From Acinetobacter junii CIP 64.5 (GTDB taxonomy: Bacteria > Pseudomonadota > Gammaproteobacteria > Pseudomonadales > Moraxellaceae), in contig NZ_KB849655.1 in the NCBI RefSeq assembly GCF_000368765.1, positions 1,282,193 to 1,346,192 on the forward strand: a DNA stretch of 64,000 bases, given 5' to 3'. Of this stretch, positions 48,498 to 56,157 are shown piece after piece (the first letter of the stretch is position 1; each line of letters opens with the position of its first letter). A model generated the notes under the pieces. That model was not told the origin of the DNA. It made no database searches and saw only the letters and a list, made by a program, of their open reading frames with translations. Both the position numbers and the translations under genes were made by a program.

Positions 48498-49154
48498 ATG
48501 TCATCGGTTGAAAATACGCCTGTTCAAGGCATTACGTTGTATAGTCATGCAGATGATTTCCGCTCACATTGGATTCGTTTCTTATTAGCTGAAAAGCAAA
48601 TCAAATATCATCTCATTATCACAGATCATGAAGATGAAGATCTCGCTGATCTTAACCCCTACAATCAATTACCAATGCTGATTGAACAAAATCTAAAATT
48701 ATTTTCAGCTACCGTAATTTCAGAATATATAGATGATCGATATCGTCAAAATAAGCTGTATGCTGACGCACCGATGGCAAGAGCCGAACAACGTCAATAT
48801 ATATGGCGTTTCGAACAAGACTGGTTCAAACTTGCTGATCACATGCTAAAACATGCAGACACATTAAATTTAGAACTTAAGCAAAAAGCACAAAAAGAAC
48901 TAAGAGATACACTTATTTCGCTAACGCCTTTATTTCAACATTTCCCTTTTTTTATGTCTGAAACATTTTCGATTTTGGACTGTATCTTAGCCCCTATTTT
49001 TTTACGACTTAAAAACATGGGGATTGAATTACCCCAACAGCAATGCCGCCCTATTTTTCTTTACTGTCACCGCGTCTTCAACAGACCTGCATTTATCAAA
49101 TCAATGACAGCACAAGAAAAAAACAGCTACAATGAGTTAATTTCAACGATTTAA
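48498..49154 (+). CDS. sspA: Stringent starvation protein A homologue (GST fold)
   Basis: A 218-residue glutathione-S-transferase-fold protein. The thioredoxin-like N-domain reads ITLYSHADDFRSHWIRFLLA then DLNPYNQLPMLIEQNLKLFS. The all-helical C-domain has EQRQYIWRFEQDWFKLADHM. SspA binds RNA polymerase and helps transcription under stress. It is followed by sspB after 14 bases, in the standard rpsI-sspA-sspB order. Confidence 0.93.
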   Translation: MSSVENTPVQGITLYSHADDFRSHWIRFLLAEKQIKYHLIITDHEDEDLADLNPYNQLPMLIEQNLKLFSATVISEYIDDRYRQNKLYADAPMARAEQRQYIWRFEQDWFKLADHMLKHADTLNLELKQKAQKELRDTLISLTPLFQHFPFFMSETFSILDCILAPIFLRLKNMGIELPQQQCRPIFLYCHRVFNRPAFIKSMTAQEKNSYNELISTI

Positions 49155-49168
49155 TAAGCTTATAAGTT

Positions 49169-49594
49169 ATGTCAGAGCAATTGAATTTCAGCCCTACACG
49201 TCCCTATCTTGCACGCGCAATTTATGAATGGATCTGTGATAACCAACTCACACCATATCTACTCGTAGACGCAACCCAACCACATACCGAAGTACCCTTA
49301 CAATTTGTGAAAGATGGCCAAATTGTTTTGAATTTGGCGCCACATGCTATTCATCAATTACATATGAGTAATGAAGCGGTTACTTTCTCAGCGCGTTTTG
49401 GTGGTGTAGCAAAAGACATCTACGTTCCTATTCAGGCTGTCTTGGGCATCTATGCGAGAGAAAATGGTCAGGGGTTATTCTTTGACCCAAGCGAATATGA
49501 TGCTGTAGAAACAAACAATGTTGCTGAAACAGCTCCATCAACGGAAGTAGCTGAACCAAGTAAGAAAAAACCGTCCCTTAGAATTTTAGATTAA
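49169..49594 (+). CDS. sspB: ClpXP protease specificity-enhancing factor SspB
   Basis: A 141-residue adaptor that delivers ssrA-tagged proteins to ClpXP. The binding domain (about residues 6-110) has TRPYLARAIYEWICDNQLTP, GQIVLNLAPHAIHQL and FSARFGGVAKDIYVPIQAVL. A flexible acidic linker follows, and the ClpX-docking tail is KKKPSLRILD, close to the known terminal motif. Confidence 0.96.
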   Translation: MSEQLNFSPTRPYLARAIYEWICDNQLTPYLLVDATQPHTEVPLQFVKDGQIVLNLAPHAIHQLHMSNEAVTFSARFGGVAKDIYVPIQAVLGIYARENGQGLFFDPSEYDAVETNNVAETAPSTEVAEPSKKKPSLRILD

Positions 49595-49612
49595 AATAAA
49601 AGGAAATCGAAT

Positions 49613-50275
49613 ATGGCGTTTGACCTAGTCCAATATTTTGCTGAACAAATAAAAATTCAAAAACCTCAACTCTTAAATCAGTATTCGGTAAAAGAAAAGG
49701 CTGTCTTCATTCAGGAGATCAATACTCTTGCACTTGCTCGCCTAATCAGTCTCTGGAAGCAAAACGCTAAAAAACTATATCAAGAAATCCAAACTGCGGA
49801 TCCTCTGTATATACAAGAAATTGCTAGGCATCTTACGACCTCACAGCATAATCAGTCAGCACTCGCTCCCAATGACTTAGAAACAAGTATTTCAGAGATT
49901 CTTGTTCTTCAACTCAATGAATTAAATCAACTCGATCAAACAGGTCATTTTGGTCAAATTGGGATGTCAGAATTGTTATTAGGACAAATCGAACATCTTT
50001 CTGGCCAAGCAGATGATTGGGTCTGGTCAAGTGCTCAATTAAATGAGTTAATTGGCTCAAAACCCGTTGAGCAAATAGATATTTCATTAGAAGCAACCAT
50101 GCAGGAGTTCAATCAAATGGTAAATCAAGCACAACCGCATCATAATGACATTACTGAAGAAAATGAAACAAACATGATTGACTCGCCAAAATGGGCGTAC
50201 ATTGTTTCACCATTTGTTGCATTGGTCATTTTGCTATTTATGTATTATTCATACAACCAATTAATGATCAACTAA
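49613..50275 (+). CDS. C-terminally anchored membrane protein, unknown function
   Basis: A 220-residue protein, mostly helical and soluble in its first 185 residues (IQEINTLALARLISLWKQNA, TSISEILVLQLNELNQLDQT), with one transmembrane helix at the very end (about 193-212, YIVSPFVALVILLFMYYSYN). This is a tail-anchored layout with the bulk in the cytoplasm. RBS AAAGGAAAT lies just before the ATG, and it follows sspB by 18 bases, so it is probably co-transcribed. It also precedes the roadblock/GTPase operon by 383 bases. No family recognised. Confidence 0.65.
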   Translation: MAFDLVQYFAEQIKIQKPQLLNQYSVKEKAVFIQEINTLALARLISLWKQNAKKLYQEIQTADPLYIQEIARHLTTSQHNQSALAPNDLETSISEILVLQLNELNQLDQTGHFGQIGMSELLLGQIEHLSGQADDWVWSSAQLNELIGSKPVEQIDISLEATMQEFNQMVNQAQPHHNDITEENETNMIDSPKWAYIVSPFVALVILLFMYYSYNQLMIN

Positions 50276-50288
50276 ACACGTCAGAAAG

Positions 50289-50319
50289 ATTCAGCAGGTA
50301 TTTATTACCTGCTGAATCA
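50289..50319. terminator. Perfect 13-bp hairpin after the tail-anchored protein gene
   Basis: GATTCAGCAGGTA (50289-50301) and TACCTGCTGAATC (50306-50318) form an unbroken stem on a four-to-five-base loop, 13 bases past the stop. No T run follows on the plus strand, so it may be a weak terminator, an RNA-stabilising end or a protein-binding palindrome. Confidence 0.5.
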
Positions 50320-50545
50320 ATACCTTATAAGCACACTTATTTTCTGATAAAATCTTTAAGCTTGTCTAAGTAACATTCTATTTACATTTATTTACAATCA
50401 AAAAACCTACTTAAACCTATTTATTTATGTGAAACAACTCACAATAAAATTAAAATATAGTCCTCAATTATTATTTTATTTTGATAGCTTGATAAAAATT
50501 GTCAATTTACAGCCATCTTGTGAATTAAATTATTTTAAAGCCCAA

Positions 50546-50573
50546 TTGATTTAATTACATAGATTCCTATAAT
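50546..50573 (+). promoter_or_regulatory. Promoter of the roadblock/GTPase operon
   Basis: TTGATT (50546-50551), 16 bases, then a consensus TATAAT (50568-50573). Predicted start near 50580, giving a leader of about 80 bases. Confidence 0.6.
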
Positions 50574-50658
50574 GATATTAACTGCTTTTGAAGAATAATC
50601 TAAAACAAAAGTAGGGAATATAAATTCATAAACAAGATGTATTAGTAGAGATAATATC

Positions 50659-51018
50659 ATGGCTAAAATTTCACTAGAAAGCTTAACAAATATTGATGGG
50701 TTCGTTGCAGCAGCGTTAGTAGATACAGAAAGCGGTTTAGCACTAGCAACTCAAGGTGGGGGATCAATTGATTTAGAACTAGCAGCAGCTGGTAATACAG
50801 AAGTAATCCGCGCAAAGCGTCGTGTAGCTAACTCATTGAAACTTAACGATGATATCGAAGATATTTTGATTACTTTAGGTAAGGCTTATCACCTTATTCG
50901 TCCTCTAGAAAGCAATGGCAATTTGTTCCTTTATCTTGTTTTAGACCGCAGCAAGTCAAACCTTGCTATGGCTCGTCACGAACTTAAAACGTTTGAAAAA
51001 GAATTAGATTTTGCTTAA
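50659..51018 (+). CDS. Roadblock/LC7 domain protein 1
   Basis: A 119-residue single-domain roadblock/LC7 protein. It reads [20 protein letters not shown], then [40 protein letters not shown] and [20 protein letters not shown], the usual beta-alpha-beta order of MglB/CvnB-type proteins. Such proteins dimerise and bind small GTPases, in some cases as activators. It is the first gene after the promoter and is followed by 150 bases with two hairpins before the next gene, so it may be made in excess over the rest. A typical RBS is not obvious (AGAGAT lies near). Confidence 0.85.
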   Translation: MAKISLESLTNIDGFVAAALVDTESGLALATQGGGSIDLELAAAGNTEVIRAKRRVANSLKLNDDIEDILITLGKAYHLIRPLESNGNLFLYLVLDRSKSNLAMARHELKTFEKELDFA

Positions 51019-51056
51019 TTAGTATTATCTAGTTACATTATATACTAGACTTCTTG

Positions 51057-51127
51057 TATATTTTTATATTCCATTAATATATAAAAATATATGAGAGGTC
51101 TATTATTAGTCATTAATTATGACTAAT
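51057..51127 (+). promoter_or_regulatory. Two inverted repeats between roadblock 1 and the rest of the operon
   Basis: ATATTTTTATAT (51057-51068) faces ATATAAAAATAT, and ATTAGTCAT (51105-51113) faces ATGACTAAT (51119-51127) on a TAATT loop followed by TTTT. The second resembles a weak terminator. Together they could attenuate read-through or stabilise the 3' end of the roadblock 1 message. Confidence 0.5.
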
Positions 51128-51168
51128 TTTGTGCAGTCCAATTTTTTATAAAACATTAAAGTGATACT

Positions 51169-52140
51169 ATGAATGGACATTGCATTAATATCGCAATTTC
51201 AGGTATAAGTTTAAAAGTTTCAGACGAATTAAAAATAGAACTTAGAAAAACAATACCGAATGAATTTGGCATTAATTGGATAAACATCGCCGATCCAAAT
51301 ATAGACTTGCTACTAATAAATGAAAATTTTTTTGATACTGAAGGTATCCAGCGAATTATTAAAGAAAAACAATTACCCTGCTTAAAAGTATCTAAAGGAC
51401 ATCACGATTCATCAACGATAGAAGAAAACAACACACTTTATTTGCCATTTCAGCAAGGAGATGCATTAAAAAACTGGATTCAACATCGATTATTAAGTTA
51501 TTTGGCTAGTCACCAACCACAACAAACTACAAATGAATTGAAGATAGAACATGATGCAATAAATGAAAAATTTCTTGCTGAAATGTTTAATCCAGAAAAT
51601 GCAAGATTACACATCTTTGATGATCATGGCACTTTAGCCATCATTGATACACGTAGCCAAATTGCATGGTTAGAGCCAACTCGACTAAATACACAAACAA
51701 ATCATAGTTTTAACTATAAATTTGCTACTACATCTGATTTTATTAAGGTTTCTCGTAAAGTCGAATATGACTTACAAGACTGGTTATGGAATCTTTTTTG
51801 GCATTCTTCTGAATTTCAAAAGCTATCGCCTAAAGAAAACGAATATTACAAAATTGAGTATTGGCCTCAACCACATCAAAGCACAGATCGAAAAATTGCA
51901 CTTTTACTTTCAGCATGTTTTATACAAGGAGCACAACTTTCACAGGTTGCTACGCAACTCAAACTCCCTATTCAAACAGTTCAACTATTTATTTCCGCAT
52001 GCATTATTTCAAATAATGGCGGAGTTATCCCAGCGTCAGAAAGTCATTATTTAAAATTAGAGGAAACCAAAGCCTCTAACGAACAACAAGGCTTTTTAAA
52101 TAAGTTTTTCGGCAAAATCCGACGCCGATTTGGGCTATAA
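51169..52140 (+). CDS. Receiver-like/winged-helix-like adaptor protein of the GTPase module
   Basis: A 323-residue protein with no direct family match by eye. Residues 1-110 alternate strands and helices like a degenerate response-regulator receiver (CINIAISGISLKVSDELKIE, IDLLLINENF, LPCLKVSKG, LYLPFQQGDALKNWI) but lack a clear phospho-Asp site. Residues ~130-225 are a mixed domain (NARLHIFDDHGTLAIIDTRS). The tail has EYWPQPHQSTDRKIALLLSA, then LSQVATQLKLPIQTVQLFIS, a helix-turn-helix-like unit resembling the DUF742/CvnC part of Streptomyces conservons. It ends with a basic tail (KIRRRFGL). It lies eight bases before the GTPase gene. Confidence 0.6.
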   Translation: MNGHCINIAISGISLKVSDELKIELRKTIPNEFGINWINIADPNIDLLLINENFFDTEGIQRIIKEKQLPCLKVSKGHHDSSTIEENNTLYLPFQQGDALKNWIQHRLLSYLASHQPQQTTNELKIEHDAINEKFLAEMFNPENARLHIFDDHGTLAIIDTRSQIAWLEPTRLNTQTNHSFNYKFATTSDFIKVSRKVEYDLQDWLWNLFWHSSEFQKLSPKENEYYKIEYWPQPHQSTDRKIALLLSACFIQGAQLSQVATQLKLPIQTVQLFISACIISNNGGVIPASESHYLKLEETKASNEQQGFLNKFFGKIRRRFGL

Positions 52141-52148
52141 GGAATTCT

Positions 52149-52691
52149 ATGATTCTTCAACAATATAAAATTGTATTTGCAGGAAGCATGGGTGCAGGTA
52201 AAACTGAAGCGATTAAATCACTCTCCGAAATTCCTGTGCTTGCAACCGAAGCATTTAATACAGACAGTCAGGCACATAATAAAATGCAAACAACTGTTGG
52301 CATTGATTATGGTGAAATTACTTTAGATGACGGTGTTAAAATTGGACTTTATGGAACACCTGGACAAGCACGATTCGATTTCATTTGGCCAGTTATTTGC
52401 CAAGGTGCTTTGGGTGTGATTATCTTGGTTGATCATAATAGTAAAGTTCCTCTAGAGGAGCTAGAAGGCTATTTAGACACTTTTAAAGACTATACACAAA
52501 ATATTTCGATCGGCATCACGCATGTTGATGAAAATAAAGGGCAACCGATTTCAATTTATCGAGATTGGTTAATTCAAAATGAGTATCAATATCCTCTGTT
52601 TTTTATTGATGCCCGAAAACAAGAACACATTCTGCTGATGATTGAATCACTGATTGCAGCATTAGAAGTCAATCTGAGAGCAACGAATTAA
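52149..52691 (+). CDS. Small Ras-like GTPase, MglA/CvnD type
   Basis: A 180-residue GTPase. G1 is FAGSMGAGKTEAIKSLSE, the likely switch-I Thr is in MQTTVGIDYGE, G3 is LYGTPGQARFDFIW, G4 is GITHVDENKG and G5 is IDARK. In G3 the usual DxxG Asp is replaced (YGTPG), as in CvnD-type proteins (FGTPGQ). In G4 the NKxD motif reads THVD. It is single-domain and cytoplasmic, without a lipid-attachment signal. The gene is between the adaptor gene (8-base gap) and roadblock 2 (21-base gap), so all are one transcript. A switch regulated by the two roadblock partners is the natural reading. Confidence 0.85.
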   Translation: MILQQYKIVFAGSMGAGKTEAIKSLSEIPVLATEAFNTDSQAHNKMQTTVGIDYGEITLDDGVKIGLYGTPGQARFDFIWPVICQGALGVIILVDHNSKVPLEELEGYLDTFKDYTQNISIGITHVDENKGQPISIYRDWLIQNEYQYPLFFIDARKQEHILLMIESLIAALEVNLRATN

Positions 52692-52712
52692 TCATTTTGA
52701 AAGAGAAGAATT

Positions 52713-53132
52713 ATGTTCAGCATTCCAAGTCAACAACGTACAGCGCCAAAGGAGTTGATCCATTTGGCTAAAGCTCAAGCCAATGACATATTGATGAATA
52801 TTCGTGGCATTGATTATATTATGCTCTGCTCTACAGATGGATTTGAACTGGCTTCCGTTTATAAGAAGAATCCTTATAACAGTACCAAGCTTGCTGCTGT
52901 CAGCAGTTCCATTCTGGCAATGGTCAGTGCGTTCCTGAATGAAATCCAGTTGACTGGGTGTCAAAGCATCACCCTCGATGCGGAAAATGGCAAGGCAATC
53001 CTGACCTCCATTCCTGCACCACATCATCCGATGGTCATGGTGACGCTGAGTAATAAGGATGTTCTACTCGGACAGTTGCTTTATAGTTTAAAACAGGCCA
53101 GTGCCGCGATTGTTGCCGCTGATCAAGCTTAA
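52713..53132 (+). CDS. Roadblock/LC7 domain protein 2
   Basis: A 139-residue roadblock protein. The domain reads NIRGIDYIMLCSTDGFELAS, then NSTKLAAVSSSILAMVSAFL, GCQSITLDAENGKAILTSIP and MVMVTLSNKDVLLGQLLYSL, close to MglB. It differs strongly from roadblock 1 in sequence. RBS AAAGAGAAG precedes the ATG. Base use stands out: about 45 percent G+C over 390 bases by hand count, with many CTG, GCC and ATC codons, against the mid-30s for neighbouring genes. This hints at separate acquisition. Confidence 0.87.
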   Translation: MFSIPSQQRTAPKELIHLAKAQANDILMNIRGIDYIMLCSTDGFELASVYKKNPYNSTKLAAVSSSILAMVSAFLNEIQLTGCQSITLDAENGKAILTSIPAPHHPMVMVTLSNKDVLLGQLLYSLKQASAAIVAADQA

Positions 53133-53207
53133 TCCTTAACTTATTGATTAATCTGAAAGACAATTCTACACACTCACTGATCGCGGTTGAAAGACTATTA
53201 ATAAGCT

Positions 53208-55169
53208 TTAAGCAACTGCGACATTTAATAACAATTGTCGTTTTTTCACTTGTTGACCGACTTGACCAATGAGCTCATCAACAACACCATCCACATCAGA
53301 TTTAATCTGTTGCTGGATTTTCATCGCCTCCAAGATCAATAAAGTTTGACCTTTGGTAACGGTATCACCAGCGTTGACCAATAGATTCACAATTGCACCA
53401 TCCATTGGCGCTCGAATCTTTCCGTCACCGATAACTTCAACCGCTTCAGGTTCTGCGTAAGTGCTATTCTCTATTATGAGATTGCCATTCGCTGTATCTA
53501 AATAAAGCTGATTTTGATCAAGTACATAATTCAATTTACGGCGTATACCATCTACATCATAAATGATCTGTGTATCTTGAATCGCTAGAATCTTAATCTT
53601 GACTTGCTGATCACATAGCATAGCGATCAGTTGATCATGATCTGTTTGGACATGAAGTAATAGCTGTTGATCAGCACATTTTAGTTTTAATGGGAAAGGC
53701 ACAGAAATACCTGTTTGCCATGAAACTTTCGCTTGGTTCAGTTGAGTGAACAATGCTGCAGCAACCGCAAGATTTTCCAAACTTGGCCCTTGTTGATGTA
53801 GGCTGACATCATCTTGAAAATGTTGTTGAATAAATGCGGTATTGGTATCACCTGCCACGACAATCGGATGACGTAATAAATTCACCAAAAACTGTTTATT
53901 GCTGTTCACACCCAATAGCACACAATCATTTACTGCGCGCGCTAACAGACGAATCGCATCCTGACGAGTTTTACCATAAGCAATTATCTTCGCCACCATT
54001 GGATCATAAAACGGACTAATTTCACCCTGTTCTAACATACCATGATCAATCCGAACATTTGATAACATTCCATCAGAGCCTGCAGGTTTCCAATTGAGTA
54101 CCTTTCCAGTTTGAGGCAAAAAATCCTGTCGTGGATCTTCTGCATATAAACGCACTTCAATTGCATGTCCATTTAAAGTGAGTTCATGCTGCTGTAGAGG
54201 TAAAGTTTCACCATTTGCGACACGGAGTTGCCATTCAACTAAATCGAGGCCCGTGATCATTTCTGTTACTGGATGCTCAACCTGTAAACGAGTATTCATT
54301 TCAAGGAAATAAAACTCACCTGAGTGATCAAGTAAGAATTCAACCGTACCTGCACCGATATAGTCGCAAGCTTTGGCGGCAGCAACTGCAGCCTCGCCCA
54401 TTTGCTGACGTAATTCAGGTGTCATCACGGGACAAGGTGCTTCTTCGACTACTTTCTGATGACGGCGCTGAATTGAACAGTCTCGTTCAAATAAATAAAC
54501 GTAATTGCCATGCGTATCACCAAATACTTGAATTTCCACATGACGAGGTGCAATCACTGCTTTTTCAATAATCAGCTCACCTGAACCAAATGCATTTTCG
54601 GCTTCTGAACGCGCTGTTTTTAAAGCTTCGAGTAAATCAGCAGACTGGTGAACCAAACGCATACCACGCCCACCACCACCAGCAGATGCCTTCACCATCA
54701 AAGGGAAACCAATTTTTTCTGCTTGTTCAGCTAAATATTCGATATCTTGTCGATCACCTTCATAACCCGGTACACAAGGTACACCCGCCTCAATCATGGC
54801 AATTTTTGACAAACGCTTACTACCCATCAAATGAATCGCAGCGGCATTGGGACCAATAAAAGTGATGCCATGATCACTACACGCTTGGGCGAAATCGGTA
54901 TTTTCAGATAAAAATCCATAACCTGGATGAACAGCATCGGCACCAGTCTTTTTGCAGGCTTCGATAATATTGGTGATCGACAAATAAGACTCAGAGACTT
55001 TAGATGCACCAATGTATACAGCTTCATCAGCCACTTGAACATGGCGAGCATTGGCATCTGCATCTGAATATACAGCAACTGTCTGATAGCCCATCGCTTT
55101 CGCTGTTTGCATCACTCGAACTGCGATTTCACCACGATTTGCGACTAAAACTTTTGAAAATTTCATCAT
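53208..55169 (-). CDS. atuF: Geranyl-CoA carboxylase, biotin-carrying alpha subunit (AtuF)
   Basis: A 653-residue fusion of biotin carboxylase (about 1-450) and biotinyl carrier domain (about 580-653). It begins FSKVLVANRGEIAVRVMQTA, has the ATP-grasp loop KASAGGGGRGMRLVH, EMNTRLQVEHPVTEMITG, and the biotinyl Lys in LILEAMKIQQQI. It charges biotin with bicarbonate and passes the carboxyl group to AtuC. Methylcrotonyl-CoA carboxylase subunits look alike. The AtuA/AtuB neighbours and absence of HMG-CoA lyase favour the geranyl-CoA enzyme. Its start overlaps the atuE stop by four bases. Confidence 0.87.
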   Translation of the reverse strand: MMKFSKVLVANRGEIAVRVMQTAKAMGYQTVAVYSDADANARHVQVADEAVYIGASKVSESYLSITNIIEACKKTGADAVHPGYGFLSENTDFAQACSDHGITFIGPNAAAIHLMGSKRLSKIAMIEAGVPCVPGYEGDRQDIEYLAEQAEKIGFPLMVKASAGGGGRGMRLVHQSADLLEALKTARSEAENAFGSGELIIEKAVIAPRHVEIQVFGDTHGNYVYLFERDCSIQRRHQKVVEEAPCPVMTPELRQQMGEAAVAAAKACDYIGAGTVEFLLDHSGEFYFLEMNTRLQVEHPVTEMITGLDLVEWQLRVANGETLPLQQHELTLNGHAIEVRLYAEDPRQDFLPQTGKVLNWKPAGSDGMLSNVRIDHGMLEQGEISPFYDPMVAKIIAYGKTRQDAIRLLARAVNDCVLLGVNSNKQFLVNLLRHPIVVAGDTNTAFIQQHFQDDVSLHQQGPSLENLAVAAALFTQLNQAKVSWQTGISVPFPLKLKCADQQLLLHVQTDHDQLIAMLCDQQVKIKILAIQDTQIIYDVDGIRRKLNYVLDQNQLYLDTANGNLIIENSTYAEPEAVEVIGDGKIRAPMDGAIVNLLVNAGDTVTKGQTLLILEAMKIQQQIKSDVDGVVDELIGQVGQQVKKRQLLLNVAVA

Positions 55170-55984
55170 TGCTCAGCCCAAGTTGGTAAACGTTTTTGAA
55201 TAAATGCCATCGTGCCTTCTTGACCTTCTACTCCACCGACAGCTTGCGCAAATTGCTGTGCAGCATCATCGAGTAGAGAATCTAAAGGTTCATTCAAAGT
55301 ACGATGTAATAAAGCTTTAGTATTGCGAGAAGCCAATGGTGCAGCACGTTTGATTTGTTGAACTGTATCGCTTAGTAGCTGCTCAAGCTCATTTTCATCA
55401 TGTACTACATCATGTACTACACCTAACTTCTGAGCAGTCTCACCATTGAAACGAGAACCTAACAATGCCAAACGACGCGCTTGTGTTAGTCCAATGCGTT
55501 TCACTACAAAAGGTGCAATTTGCGCTGGCAAAACACCTAAGCCTGTTTCAGGTAAGCCAAACTGTGCCGTATCGCGACTAATCGCGATATCAGAAACACA
55601 AGCCAAGCCAAAACCTCCACCTAATACTGCACCTTCTAATACAGCAACCACGGTTTGTGGCGCTTGATCAACTTGTTCAATCATGGCACCGAAACGACGG
55701 TTAAAATCAACATATGGCTGTAAGCTACCCACATTCGCCGCCTCTACACGGAGTGCTGCCATATCTTTAATGTCACCGCCTGCACAGAAATGTCCGCCTT
55801 TACCACGTAAAATCACAGCACGAATCGATACATCATCTGCTATTTGGGTAAAGACCTGTTGAATCGCATTGACCATATTGAGACTCATGGCATTGCGACT
55901 TTCAGGTCGATTAAGCCACATCGTTAAAATACTGCCCTGTTGTTCAAGTTGGAGACTTTCATCCACTTGTAAATTATTTAGCAT
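55166..55984 (-). CDS. atuE: Isohexenylglutaconyl-CoA hydratase (AtuE)
   Basis: A 272-residue crotonase-fold enzyme. The oxyanion-hole segments are SRNAMSLNMVNAIQQVF and FCAGGDIKDMAALR, then AVLEGAVLGGGFGLACVSD and FGLPETGLGVLPAQIAPFVV. In the Atu pathway it hydrates isohexenylglutaconyl-CoA after the carboxylase step. The frame is open from a TTG at 56005, but ATG 55984 has AGGAC nine bases upstream and is chosen. A palindrome-rich spacer separates it from atuD. Confidence 0.87.
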   Translation of the reverse strand: MLNNLQVDESLQLEQQGSILTMWLNRPESRNAMSLNMVNAIQQVFTQIADDVSIRAVILRGKGGHFCAGGDIKDMAALRVEAANVGSLQPYVDFNRRFGAMIEQVDQAPQTVVAVLEGAVLGGGFGLACVSDIAISRDTAQFGLPETGLGVLPAQIAPFVVKRIGLTQARRLALLGSRFNGETAQKLGVVHDVVHDENELEQLLSDTVQQIKRAAPLASRNTKALLHRTLNEPLDSLLDDAAQQFAQAVGGVEGQEGTMAFIQKRLPTWAEQ

Positions 55985-56018
55985 TTTTATAAGTCCTAAA
56001 TCCAATAAGAAAAACGTA

Positions 56019-56157
56019 TGACGAGGCAGCTATTGCAAGGCATAAAATTGGCGAAAAAGCGCAGAATATCTTGCGCAAGGACGAAATATATTTCGCTATT
56101 TCCTTGCTCATATTTGAGCATTTAGAGCCAATTTTTAACGCGGCAAGAGCAACGTAG
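56019..56157. repeat. Palindrome-rich intergenic element between atuD and atuE
   Basis: Three hairpins stand in series: GCGCA (56070 region) facing TGCGC, CGAAATATATTTCG, and GCTCA facing TGAGC. They are enclosed by an imperfect outer repeat in which a left arm ending AAAATTGGC is mirrored by a right arm beginning GCCAATTTTT. Arms rich in GCAAGG/CCTTGC also match. Nothing is coded. The layout is that of a small dispersed palindromic repeat (MITE- or REP-like) inserted in the operon, but copy number cannot be judged here. Confidence 0.5.

Larger units (their letters stand above)
50276..50658 (+). other. AT-rich intergenic region before the roadblock operon
   Basis: It holds a perfect 13-base-pair hairpin near its start and a sigma-70-like promoter at 50546-50573. 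The rest, about 230 bases of very AT-rich sequence, shows nothing else that I can name. Confidence 0.6.

Noticed and set aside
52692..53027. Minus-strand frame opposite roadblock 2
   Set aside because: The plus-strand frame has a clear roadblock domain and RBS; the antisense frame has neither.
53133..53207. Terminator after roadblock 2
   Set aside because: Only weak complementarity (CTTATTGATTAA with TTAATAAG) separated by a long loop and without a T run.
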